Source: CAZMGG01 sp964565715 (GTDB lineage: Bacteria > Planctomycetota > UBA1135 > UBA2386). Taken from it: a stretch of DNA of 64,000 bases. The stretch is from contig CAZMGG010000002.1 of NCBI GenBank assembly GCA_964565715.1, forward strand, positions 1 to 64,000, written 5' to 3'. Positions 25,672 through 33,857 of this stretch are shown here, in pieces; the stretch's first letter is position 1, and every line of letters begins with the position of its first letter. Position numbers and translations under genes: made by a program. The notes under the pieces were generated by a model, which was not told the DNA's origin, made no database searches, and saw only the letters and a list, made by a program, of their open reading frames with translations.

Positions 25672-27762
25672 ATGAACCCCGTCCCCCGCCTCGCCCTCCT
25701 CCTCACGCTCACGCTGGCCCTGCCCCTCACCGCCCAGATCGAACGGGAAGGGGACACGCCCACCCTCTTCTCGTTCCAGACCGGCATCACCGCCACCGCC
25801 GTCGGCAACCTGATCGGCCAGGGCTACCGTCCGATCGACCTCGAGGTGCAGTCGGCCTCGCCGCTGCTGTTCACCGCCGCCTTCGTGCACAACAGCGGAC
25901 CCTACGCCAGCGGCATGTGGTGGTACTACGGCCAGACCGCGGCCAGCCTGGCCAGCAACCTCGCCGCCAACCAGGCGCGGCTGATCGATCTCGAACCCTA
26001 CGACGACGGTGCTGGCAACATCCGCTTCGCGGCGGTCATGGTGCCGAACACCGGCGCCAACCAGAGGCTCTGGTGGCACGTCACCGCCTCGACGCCGACC
26101 GCGATCGCCAGCCTGGCCAACGCCAACACCGCCCGCATCATCGACCTCGACGAGTACACCCAGGGCGGCTCGACCTACTACAGCGCCATCCTGCTGCGCA
26201 ACACCGGCGCCGATGGCCGCGCGTGGTGGTGGTACCTGGACGTGCCGGCGGCCAGCGTCGACTCGCTGCTGACGACCAACCAGGCGAGGCCCATCGATCT
26301 CGACCGTCGCGCCAACGGCAACTTCAACGTGGTGATGCAGCGCGATCCGACGCCGACGTCGTTCGTCTGGCGCCAGGACCTGGCCGCGACCGACGTGCAG
26401 CGCTTCTTCGACGAGTACGGCCAGCGGCCGATCGACGTCGAGAGCCATCTGGCCGCCGGCGTCCGGCGCTACACCGTGGTCGGCATCCGCAACACCGACG
26501 CGGTGACCGCCGAGATCATCGCCGAGATGCACGCCGCCACCGACGGCACGATGGGCAGCTACATGCGGCGCCTGAACGGCGCCAAGGTGCACGGCACCAA
26601 CGAGAACGCGGTGTTCGAGCCGGCCAGCACCCTGAAGACCGTGCACCACGCCCATGCCATCCGGCAGGTCGAGGTCGGCGCCATCTCGTTCTCGACCATG
26701 CTGACGGTGAACCAGGGCATGACCGGCTCGTGTCCGAACGGCACCAACCCGATGGACGAGCGGCTCGACACGGTCCTCAACCTGATGATGGTCAACAGCG
26801 ACAACGCCCGCACCCAGGCGGTGACGAACCGCTTCGGCATGGCGGCGATGAACGCCATCGCCACGGCCCTGGGCATGACCTCGACCTCGATCAACCACCA
26901 CATCGGCTGCGCCGGGACGCCCAACCGGGTCACGCTGGCCGATCTGTGCCGGCTGCACGAGCAGATCGCCAACGGCTGGCTCGGCAACTCGCGCATGTTC
27001 TTCTACAGCCTGATGCGCAACGGCACCAACCGGCTGGGCCTCGACCAGATCATCACCGACGAGGCCGCGGCCCTGGGGCTGCCGGTGCCGACCCGCGCGT
27101 CGTTCCGCGGCATGGTGCAGATGGCGCACAAGGGCGGCAGCTACGGCACGCCGCAGGGCGTCCACCGCGCCGAGTTCGGCTACCTGTCGCTGCCGTTCAT
27201 CGAGAACGGCAACGTCGTGGCCCGCGAGTTCGGCTTCGGCGCGTACGTCAACGGCGCGTCCGGGGACAGCGGCGCCGATCAGGCGGTGTGGACCATCGCC
27301 GTGCCGAAGATGCTGCGGGCGCAGGTGCGCGCCGCCATGCTGACGTGGTCGACGGTGACCGCCAGCGCGGTGGCCTACGGCACGGGCTGCGGCACGCCGC
27401 AGGTGTTCCAGCAGACGCCGGCGGAGCTGCCCCACCTCGACCGCTGGGCGCGCTACCAGACCACCACGGCGCCAGCCAGCAGCCTGGTGGTGATGGCCAT
27501 CGGCTTCTCCGACAGCGCGTCCGGCCGGATCACCCTGCCGCACTCGATCGTGCCCTACGGCGGCGAACCCGGCTGCTTCGCCCTCTGCGACATCGTCGGC
27601 ACCCAGACGTCGGTGGCGTGGAACAGCGGCTGGACCGACTTCGTGCTGGCGATCCCCAACCAGCCCGGGCTGACCGGGCAGTCGTTCTTCACCCAGTTCT
27701 ACGCGTTCGGCAGCGCCGGCATCCGCGCCAGCAACGGCGTCCGCAGCGTCATCGGCCGCTGA
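25672..27762 (+). CDS. Exported class A beta-lactamase-like serine hydrolase with five N-terminal repeats
   Basis: A 696-residue secreted protein. ATG 25672 begins a signal peptide (LALLLTLTLALPLTAQ); upstream ATGs lack one. Residues 45-260 hold five repeats of about 50 residues, each with an R-[PLI]-I-D-[LV]-[ED] core (residues 53, 103, 155, 206, 252) and a Trp-rich strand such as MWWYYGQT or RLWWHV; this resembles bacterial tandem repeat domain 1 and the N-terminal part of polyglycine hydrolases. The catalytic domain has S319-x-x-K322 (ASTLK), SDN at 376-378 and KGG at 487-489, the three boxes of class A beta-lactamase/DD-peptidase folds. The last about 115 residues are a third, beta-rich domain (GTGCGTP, AIPNQPGLTGQSF). 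Peptidase or esterase activity on an extracellular polymer is more likely than antibiotic resistance. Confidence 0.87.
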   Translation: MNPVPRLALLLTLTLALPLTAQIEREGDTPTLFSFQTGITATAVGNLIGQGYRPIDLEVQSASPLLFTAAFVHNSGPYASGMWWYYGQTAASLASNLAANQARLIDLEPYDDGAGNIRFAAVMVPNTGANQRLWWHVTASTPTAIASLANANTARIIDLDEYTQGGSTYYSAILLRNTGADGRAWWWYLDVPAASVDSLLTTNQARPIDLDRRANGNFNVVMQRDPTPTSFVWRQDLAATDVQRFFDEYGQRPIDVESHLAAGVRRYTVVGIRNTDAVTAEIIAEMHAATDGTMGSYMRRLNGAKVHGTNENAVFEPASTLKTVHHAHAIRQVEVGAISFSTMLTVNQGMTGSCPNGTNPMDERLDTVLNLMMVNSDNARTQAVTNRFGMAAMNAIATALGMTSTSINHHIGCAGTPNRVTLADLCRLHEQIANGWLGNSRMFFYSLMRNGTNRLGLDQIITDEAAALGLPVPTRASFRGMVQMAHKGGSYGTPQGVHRAEFGYLSLPFIENGNVVAREFGFGAYVNGASGDSGADQAVWTIAVPKMLRAQVRAAMLTWSTVTASAVAYGTGCGTPQVFQQTPAELPHLDRWARYQTTTAPASSLVVMAIGFSDSASGRITLPHSIVPYGGEPGCFALCDIVGTQTSVAWNSGWTDFVLAIPNQPGLTGQSFFTQFYAFGSAGIRASNGVRSVIGR

Positions 27763-27826
27763 CGTCCGCGGATGCCCCGCTTTGCCCGGTGCGCCGGCCG
27801 GCCGGGCCCGGGTAGCATCCGCGGCC

Positions 27827-28981
27827 ATGTCCCGCTTCCTCCTCGCCGCGGTGGCGCTGGCCATGCCGCTCGCGGCGCAGGCGCCACCCCAGCCCGCCCC
27901 GGCACCGGCGACCACGGTCGGGGAGCGGGCGCTGACCGAGATCCAGGCCGACACCGAGGTCGACGCGGCCGTCGCCCGTGGGCTGTCCTGGCTGGCGGAA
28001 CAGCAGAACCGGAACGGCTTCTGGCACGGCCTGGTCGGCGCCCGCGGCGGCCGCGACTCCTATTCCCCGACCGCGTCCCTCGACCTGCAGGTCAGCAGCG
28101 GCAGCGGTCACCTCGGCGTCACGGCGCTGTGCGGGATGGCCTTCCTCGCCGGGGGTCACCTGCCCGACCGCGGCCGCTACGGCGACAACGTCCGCGGGGC
28201 GATGAACGCCATCCTCGGCTGCATCCAGGAGAACGGCGTCATCACGGTCTCCGGCAGCCGGATGTACAGCCACGCCTTCGCCTCGCTGTTCCTGGCCGAG
28301 CTCCACGGCAACATCCCGGAGCCGCGCCTGAAGCTCGGGCTCGAGCGCGCCACCAACATCATCGTCGACTGCCAGAACGTCCACGGCGGATGGCGCTACA
28401 ACGCGTTCTCCCGCGACAGCGACCTGTCGGTCACCGTCTGCCAGCTGCAGGCGCTGCGGGCGGCCCGCAACATCGGCATCCAGATCCCGAAGGGCACCAT
28501 CGATCGGGCGGTGGACTTCGTCCGGCGGCATCAGGTGCCGTCCGGTCCGGCCAAGGGCCGCTACTACTACGACATCTACAGCCGGCGCGCGTTCCGCAAG
28601 TCGGACAGCTACTCGATCCAGGCCGCCGCCGCGACGTCGCTGCTGTCGGCGGGCATCTACGACGCGGCGCTGCTGGACCCGGTCATCGACTTCCTCGAGA
28701 CGGAGATGGCCGTGATGATGCGCCGCATGCCGCACCACTACTGCTTCTGGTACGGCAACTACTACGCCAGCCAGGTCTTCTTCCAGGCCGAAGGCCTGCT
28801 GCGGCAGGGCTGCTTCACCCGATACTACGCGGCGATGCGGGCGCACCTGCTGGCCGACCAGCAGGCGGATGGCCGCTGGCTCAATCCCACCGACGAAGGG
28901 CCCGGCGACGCCTTCGCGACGGCGGTGGCCTGCATCATCCTGCAGATCCCCAAGCAGTACCTCCCGATCTTCCAGCGCTGA
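27827..28981 (+). CDS. Exported squalene-cyclase-like alpha-toroid protein
   Basis: A 384-residue protein starting at ATG 27827 with a signal peptide (FLLAAVALAMPLAAQA). The remainder is an alpha/alpha toroid of the prenyltransferase/squalene-oxidase-repeat type: GLSWLAEQQNRNGFWHG, SGHLGVTALCGMAFL, HGGWRYN, QADGRWLNPTDEG and GDAFATAVACIIL. The aspartate-rich catalytic motifs of terpene cyclases are not evident and the protein is exported, so it is unlikely to be a hopanoid cyclase. Many planctomycetes encode families of such exported toroid proteins of unknown role. It lies 64 bp after the serine hydrolase in the same direction and is convergent with a class C hydrolase. Confidence 0.82.
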   Translation: MSRFLLAAVALAMPLAAQAPPQPAPAPATTVGERALTEIQADTEVDAAVARGLSWLAEQQNRNGFWHGLVGARGGRDSYSPTASLDLQVSSGSGHLGVTALCGMAFLAGGHLPDRGRYGDNVRGAMNAILGCIQENGVITVSGSRMYSHAFASLFLAELHGNIPEPRLKLGLERATNIIVDCQNVHGGWRYNAFSRDSDLSVTVCQLQALRAARNIGIQIPKGTIDRAVDFVRRHQVPSGPAKGRYYYDIYSRRAFRKSDSYSIQAAAATSLLSAGIYDAALLDPVIDFLETEMAVMMRRMPHHYCFWYGNYYASQVFFQAEGLLRQGCFTRYYAAMRAHLLADQQADGRWLNPTDEGPGDAFATAVACIILQIPKQYLPIFQR

Positions 28982-29010
28982 CCGGGCGTGCCTGCCGGGC
29001 GGCTCAGCGC
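28975..29010. terminator. Stop-to-stop inverted repeat between convergent genes
   Basis: GCGCTGA (28975-28981) and TCAGCGC (29004-29010) are perfectly complementary and enclose a 22-nt GC-rich loop. The left arm ends with the plus-strand TGA stop and the right arm begins with the minus-strand stop, so the repeat is exactly symmetric about the gap. Terminator function is plausible but unproven, as the loop is large. Confidence 0.3.
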
Positions 29011-30668
29011 CGCACGAACCCGAGGTCGCGCACCCGGCCGGCGCCGACCCGCAGGCCGATGACGCGACCGTCCTCGCCGCGCACGGCTTTCACCACCGCG
29101 CCGTCCAGGGCGAACTCGTCGGGCACCGTCGGCCGCAGCGGCGCCTGCTCCTCGAAGCCGATGGCGACGTGGAGCACGCCGTCCTGCACGGTGAGGCGCC
29201 AGACGCAGTCCAGTTCGTCGCTGCGGAACTCGCCGACCAGCGCCGCCAGGGCCGCAGCGTCCGGCACCCAGGGCTCGATCCGTTCGTAGCGTCGCGCCGG
29301 CTGGTCGGCGACATTGACCTCCAGCGCCTTGCCGTCCGCCGCCAGCAGGAGCTCGATGGCCGCCGGGGCGCCGCGGGCCGTGCAGCGGTCGGCCGCCACC
29401 GGTTCCAGGGGGAACTGCATCTGCTCGTCGATCCGCAGGAGCAGGGCGCCGTCGGCCTCGACGATCTCCCAGATCCGGCCGCTGCGACCGCGCCAGGTGC
29501 CGACCCAGCGGGCCAGGGTGGCGGCATCGACGGGCGCGACCTCGGTCACCGCGGGCGCGGCGGCGGCTGGCGGCTCCGGCGGCAGCCTGTCGCCGAGCGC
29601 CATCGCCGCCACCGCCATCGCCTTGTCGTCCGGGTCGAAGGTGCCGAGGTTGGCCAGCACCACCACCGTCAGGTCGTGATCCGGGAAGCGCACCAGCTGC
29701 GAGCGGTAGCCCGCCCAGGCGCCGCCGTGGTCGATCACGCGCTGGTCACGCCAGGTGGTGACCCGCAGGCCGCAGGCGTAGTCGAGCTCCGTGCCGTCGG
29801 CGAGCTTGCCTGGCGTCTGCATGCGGGCGATCAGCGCCGCACCGCCGCCCAGCTTGTTGTCGGCGAAGTTGCCCGCCCAGCGGGCGAGATCGCGCGCGGT
29901 GGTCAGCACGCCACCGTCCCCCACCAGGTCGAACTGGTAGAGCTCGGTGCCGAAGCCCGCCGGCCGCGGCACGTAGCCGATGGCGCGATCCGGCACGATG
30001 GCGCCCTTGTCGTCGTAGAGCCGCGTCCTGGTCATGCCGAGCGGCGCGAACACCCGCTGCTGCAGGAACTCGCCGGGCGTCATGCCCGACGCGCGCCGCA
30101 GCACCTCCGCCAGCAGGAAGTAGCCGCTGTTGCTGTAGAGGTGTTCCTTGCCCGGCGCGAAGTTGAGCGCCTTCTGCCGCGCGATCAGGTCGAGGATGCG
30201 GGCCTCGGAGTAGTCGTTGCCGTAAGGCATGCCGGCCAGCGCCATCAGCACGAGGTAGTCGCGGATGCCGCTGGTGTGGTGCAGGAGGTGCCGCAGGGTG
30301 ATCGGCGCATCCCAGGCCGGCAGCTCCGGCAGGTGCTTGCGTACGTCGTCGTCGAGGGACAGCCTGCCGTCGTGTTCGAGCAGCAGGATCGCGAACGCGA
30401 AGAACTGCTTGCTGGTCGACGCGATGTCGAACACCGAGTCCGGGGCGAGCGCCACCCGCCGTTCGAGGTCGGCCATGCCGTACGCGCGCAGGTGGACCGG
30501 CTCGCCCTTGTGGAATACGCCGACGACGCAGCCGGGAGAGTCCGGCTTGTCCCAGTCGGCAAACAACCGGTCGATCTGCCGATCGGCCGGGAGCGGGGCG
30601 GGGGATTGGGCCAGGAGCGGCACGAGGCCGGCAACGGCGGCCAGCAGGAACGGCGGCAGGGCGGGCAT
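29004..30668 (-). CDS. Exported class C beta-lactamase-like serine hydrolase
   Basis: A 554-residue protein whose ATG 30668 opens a signal peptide (FLLAAVAGLVPLLAQ). The catalytic domain (about 25-380) has the class C signature: STSK (S-x-x-K), YSNSGY (Y-x-N) and HGG replacing KTG, with the supporting LLHHTSGIRDY motif. The C-terminal about 170 residues form a lipocalin-like or DUF3471-like beta domain (TLARWVGTWRGRSGRIWEI, LVGEFRSDELDC). Proteins of this layout are mostly D-aminopeptidase, esterase or penicillin-binding-protein-like hydrolases. It sits 43 bp downstream of the sialate-esterase-like gene on the same strand, which suggests a two-gene transcript of exported hydrolases. Confidence 0.88.
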   Translation of the reverse strand: MPALPPFLLAAVAGLVPLLAQSPAPLPADRQIDRLFADWDKPDSPGCVVGVFHKGEPVHLRAYGMADLERRVALAPDSVFDIASTSKQFFAFAILLLEHDGRLSLDDDVRKHLPELPAWDAPITLRHLLHHTSGIRDYLVLMALAGMPYGNDYSEARILDLIARQKALNFAPGKEHLYSNSGYFLLAEVLRRASGMTPGEFLQQRVFAPLGMTRTRLYDDKGAIVPDRAIGYVPRPAGFGTELYQFDLVGDGGVLTTARDLARWAGNFADNKLGGGAALIARMQTPGKLADGTELDYACGLRVTTWRDQRVIDHGGAWAGYRSQLVRFPDHDLTVVVLANLGTFDPDDKAMAVAAMALGDRLPPEPPAAAAPAVTEVAPVDAATLARWVGTWRGRSGRIWEIVEADGALLLRIDEQMQFPLEPVAADRCTARGAPAAIELLLAADGKALEVNVADQPARRYERIEPWVPDAAALAALVGEFRSDELDCVWRLTVQDGVLHVAIGFEEQAPLRPTVPDEFALDGAVVKAVRGEDGRVIGLRVGAGRVRDLGFVRR

Positions 30669-30711
30669 GGCGCCGACGGTAGCCACCCGCCGCGCCGGAT
30701 TGTCGCGGCTG

Positions 30712-31956
30712 CTAGCGGTGTTCCAGTTCCTGCATCGCTGCGGCGAACGCCACGCCGATCTGCGCCAGGGTCTTGGCGCAGCCCAGGTAGTGGTAGCCGC
30801 CGTTGCTGGCGCCGCGGACCCAGGCCCGCTCGTCGGCAGCCGACAGCGTCTCGCGGCGGAACGCGGCGACGCGTTCCTTGATCTCCGCCGGCGCCAGCTC
30901 CTGGCCCGCCGCGCCGGGCTTCGGGTTGCGCAGCGAGCGCTCGAACTGCTGCACCTTCTCCAGCTTTGCGCCGATCGCCGCCAGCTCCTGGGGCCAGAAC
31001 GGCGCCGTCGGCACCGCCAGCACGTTGCCCTGGAACTCGGGCAGCAGGGCCGGCGCCGCCATGGCGGCCTGGAAGTGGGCGTGGGCACGCCGCCGGCGGT
31101 CGCCCTCGGCCACCGGGCCGTCGACGCCCATCACGCCGATCACGAACGGCAGCTTCGGCGCCTGCAGGTCGTTGCGCACGTCGCGGATCAGGTGGCCGAG
31201 GCACTCGCTGTAGGCCGCGTAGCCGCCCGGCTCGTGGCGCTGCGGATACACGCCGCCGTCCACCAGGTCGTTCCAGCCCTGGAACCAGACGAAGCCCATG
31301 AGCTCCAGGCCGGCCGCCTTGTCGTAGGCCGGGCAGACGCGCCCGGGATCGCCCAGCACCGACCGCACGTGCGCGATCATCTCGCGGTAGTAGCGGCCAG
31401 TGGCGGCCGTCTTGTCGGCCTGCAGCTGCGCCACGTCCTTCTGCTGCTTTTGCAACTGCTCGAGCTGCGCCTCGGTCCACGGGAACGGCCCGGCCGACGG
31501 CGGCCGGAAGTCGGTGTGCAAGGACTTGCCGCCCCACGCCGTCTTGATCAGCAGGATCGGCCCGGGGTGCGCCTTCTGCATGGCGAGGCCGAAGGTGAAC
31601 TCCGGACCGATCTTCTCGCCGGGTCTGGCCGGGTCGCGGCGCGCGCCGTAGCCCGCGGTCAGCGGGCCGTGACCCTCGCCGCTGCCGTCGCCGCCGGCGG
31701 CGTGGGTCAGGTCGCTGATCCAGACCCGCTCGCAGACGGTCGGCGTGCCGTCGGCGGCGCGCATCTCTGCCAGCAACGGCTGCGTCGCCGGATCGTCGCC
31801 GAGGTAGTCGAAGGTGGTGATCTTCGCGTGGCCCTGCATGTTGGACTGGCCGGCCAGGACGTAGACCCGCAGCGGCGGGCGCACGGCCTCCTGGGCGGTC
31901 GCGGTGGCGGCCAGGGCGAGGCCGAGGAACGCGAGGAGGCCTTGGCGACGATGCAT
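30712..31956 (-). CDS. Exported sialate O-acetylesterase-like carbohydrate esterase
   Basis: A 414-residue protein with a signal peptide (LLAFLGLALAATATAQ). It has the SGNH/SASA-type hydrolase motifs of the sialate O-acetylesterase and CE6 group: VYVLAGQSNMQGH with the nucleophilic Ser in GQSNM, IKTAWGGKSL, and WFQGWNDLVDGG (the Gly-Gln-x-Asn oxyanion motif). A glutamine/lysine-rich helical insertion (about residues 168-190, LEQLQKQQKD) precedes RYYREMIAHV. Expected to remove acetyl groups from plant or algal polysaccharides or sialic-acid-like sugars. The family is abundant in planctomycetes that degrade complex glycans, which fits the GH127 gene later in the window. It is upstream of the class C hydrolase. 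Confidence 0.87.
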   Translation of the reverse strand: MHRRQGLLAFLGLALAATATAQEAVRPPLRVYVLAGQSNMQGHAKITTFDYLGDDPATQPLLAEMRAADGTPTVCERVWISDLTHAAGGDGSGEGHGPLTAGYGARRDPARPGEKIGPEFTFGLAMQKAHPGPILLIKTAWGGKSLHTDFRPPSAGPFPWTEAQLEQLQKQQKDVAQLQADKTAATGRYYREMIAHVRSVLGDPGRVCPAYDKAAGLELMGFVWFQGWNDLVDGGVYPQRHEPGGYAAYSECLGHLIRDVRNDLQAPKLPFVIGVMGVDGPVAEGDRRRRAHAHFQAAMAAPALLPEFQGNVLAVPTAPFWPQELAAIGAKLEKVQQFERSLRNPKPGAAGQELAPAEIKERVAAFRRETLSAADERAWVRGASNGGYHYLGCAKTLAQIGVAFAAAMQELEHR

Positions 31957-32039
31957 GCCGGCAGCAGAGACGAAGCTCCGGGCCGGCGCAATGCCGACAT
32001 CGCGGCCGATCTGGCACCGATCTTGAAAGGCACGCCGGC

Positions 32040-33422
32040 ATGCTGCGCCTCCTCGCCGCCCTCCTCGTCCTGTCCCTGACCCCCGCGGCCGCCCAGGACC
32101 CGGTGGCCGAGAGCCCCCGGGACCCCGCCGCGGCGCTGGCCGGCGAGGATCAGGCGATCACCACGCGTCTGCGTTCGATGCTGGGCGCCATCGATCGCTT
32201 CCGCGGCATCGAGGTCAAGGTCACCGCCGGCATCGTCGTGTTGACCGGCGAGGCCCCGTCCCGGGCCGCCATCGAGCAGGCCGGAGAACTGGCCGGTCGC
32301 GTCGATGGCGTGCTGCTGGTGGTCAACGAGGTCGCCCTGCAGACCGGGCTGGAGGAACGCGTCGACGGCGCCTGGATCGAACTGCAGAACCGCCTGCGCT
32401 CGGTGTTCGGCAGCCTGCCGATCGCCGGCATCGCGCTGCTGGTGCTGGCGGGGTTCTGGCTGCTGGCGCGACTGCTGCGCGACGCGCGCTGGCCGTACCG
32501 CCTGCTCAGCCGGCGCACCTTGCTGCAGGACCTGATGCGACAGACGGTGTTCGTCCTGGTGCTGCTGCTGGGGATGATCGCCACGCTGCGGCTGGTCGAC
32601 GCCACCGCCGTGCTGGGCACACTGCTCGGTGCCGCCGGAGTGGTCGGTCTGGCGCTCGGCTTCGCCTTCCGCAACATCGTCGAGAACTACCTGGCCGGCA
32701 TCCTGCTGGCGATCCGCCAGCCGTTCCGCGCCCGGGACCAGGTCAGCATCGACGGCGCCCGGGGCACCGTGCTGCGGATGACGTCGAGCGAGACCCTGCT
32801 GCTGGACCTGGACGGCAACCACCTGCGGCTGCCCAACGGCAAGGTCTTCAACGGCACCGTGGTGAACTTCACCCGCAACCCGCTCCGTCGGTTCACGGTG
32901 ACGGTTGGCGTCGGCACCGCGGTGGACCTGGCCGCGACCCAGGACCTCGGCGTGGCCATGCTCGGCCGCATGAACGGCGTGGTGGCCGATCCCGGGCCAT
33001 CGGCGCGGGTCGCGGCGCTCGGCGACTCGACGGTGACCCTGGAGTTCTTCGGCTGGGTCGACCAGGCAGCCGCCAACTACGTGAAGGTCGCCTCGGAGGC
33101 CCACCGGCTGCTGAAGGAGACCTTCGACGCGCATGGCATCGGCATGCCCGCCCCCACCTACAACCTGGTGTTCGAGGAGGCGTCGCCGGCAGTGCCGGGG
33201 GGCCGGGCCAAGGCGGGGCCCAAGCGGCCCGTCCGGCAGCAGGGCCCGGCGCCCGAGGCGATCGAGGTGGCGGTGCCCGACGACACCACCGGCCAGGTGG
33301 AGAAGGAACTGGCGCGCAGCGACGAACCGGACCTGCTGGACGACGCCGCCGGCCCGCCGGCCGCGGTCACTCCTGCCGCAGGGACAGCAGCGGCACCGCT
33401 TCCGCCATCGTCGCCCCGCTGA
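32040..33422 (+). CDS. MscS-family channel with N-terminal BON domain
   Basis: A 460-residue protein: signal-like N-terminus (LLAALLVLSLTPAAAQ), a periplasmic BON domain at about 40-110 (GIEVKVTAGIVVLTGEAPS), then three membrane helices (about 129-147, 167-188, 193-227). The last helix carries the MscS pore motif (GAAGVVGLALGFAFRNIVENYLAG), followed by the cytoplasmic beta domain (DQVSIDGARGTV, RLPNGKVFNG). The C-terminal 75 residues are Pro/Ala-rich and probably disordered. Function: small-conductance mechanosensitive release of solutes on osmotic downshock; BON domains are thought to bind membranes or envelope ligands. Its 3' end overlaps the convergent small exported-protein gene by 56 bp. 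Confidence 0.92.
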   Translation: MLRLLAALLVLSLTPAAAQDPVAESPRDPAAALAGEDQAITTRLRSMLGAIDRFRGIEVKVTAGIVVLTGEAPSRAAIEQAGELAGRVDGVLLVVNEVALQTGLEERVDGAWIELQNRLRSVFGSLPIAGIALLVLAGFWLLARLLRDARWPYRLLSRRTLLQDLMRQTVFVLVLLLGMIATLRLVDATAVLGTLLGAAGVVGLALGFAFRNIVENYLAGILLAIRQPFRARDQVSIDGARGTVLRMTSSETLLLDLDGNHLRLPNGKVFNGTVVNFTRNPLRRFTVTVGVGTAVDLAATQDLGVAMLGRMNGVVADPGPSARVAALGDSTVTLEFFGWVDQAAANYVKVASEAHRLLKETFDAHGIGMPAPTYNLVFEEASPAVPGGRAKAGPKRPVRQQGPAPEAIEVAVPDDTTGQVEKELARSDEPDLLDDAAGPPAAVTPAAGTAAAPLPPSSPR

Positions 33423-33783
33423 CCTCGTTGCTGACGTCGCCCCGCACGGTCACGATGGCGGCGGTGGCGCCGGCCGGGCGATCGCTGGTGGCGCGCAGCT
33501 CCAGCACGGCCTGCAGCACCATCTCCTCGAAGTCGGTGGAGTTGGTCTGGTTGGGAGGCGTCACGAACCACACTGCCTTGGTGGTCGCCGGCTCGCGCAC
33601 CTGCAGGAACACGTCGCCGTCGGCGGCCATCGCCCAGGCGACGATGGAGCCGGTGACCGTGAGGTCGGTCGCGGCGGGCGTCTCGGCGCTGGGCGGCCCG
33701 CTCCAGGCGAGCGGGACGGCACAGCAGACGGCGAGGGCAGGCAGCAGGAAGCGTCGGTTTCGGATGGTCATGGGAATGGTCAT
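33367..33783 (-). CDS. Small exported protein of unknown function
   Basis: A 138-residue protein with a signal peptide (RRFLLPALAVCCAVPLAWS). ATG 33783 is used because GGAG lies upstream; a second ATG at 33771 within the MTIPMTIR repeat is also possible. The mature part is about 105 residues with alternating strands and a helix (SDRPAGATAAIVTVRGDV, GDVFLQVREP); I recognise no family. The last 56 bp run antisense through the end of the mscS gene. It precedes nothing on its own strand but lies just after the six-BON gene in the same direction (74 bp), so the two may form one envelope-stress transcript. Confidence 0.6.
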   Translation of the reverse strand: MTIPMTIRNRRFLLPALAVCCAVPLAWSGPPSAETPAATDLTVTGSIVAWAMAADGDVFLQVREPATTKAVWFVTPPNQTNSTDFEEMVLQAVLELRATSDRPAGATAAIVTVRGDVSNEVSGATMAEAVPLLSLRQE

Positions 33784-33857
33784 GGGGATGGGCTCCGGTT
33801 TCGTTCGTGAGAGAGAAGGCCGGCCCGCCCGGAGACGGGCCGGCAGGTCGCGGCGGC

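Noticed and set aside
25672..30668. Two beta-lactamase-fold genes as antibiotic-resistance determinants
   Set aside because: Both are long multi-domain exported hydrolases with repeat or lipocalin-like domains, unlike compact beta-lactamases.
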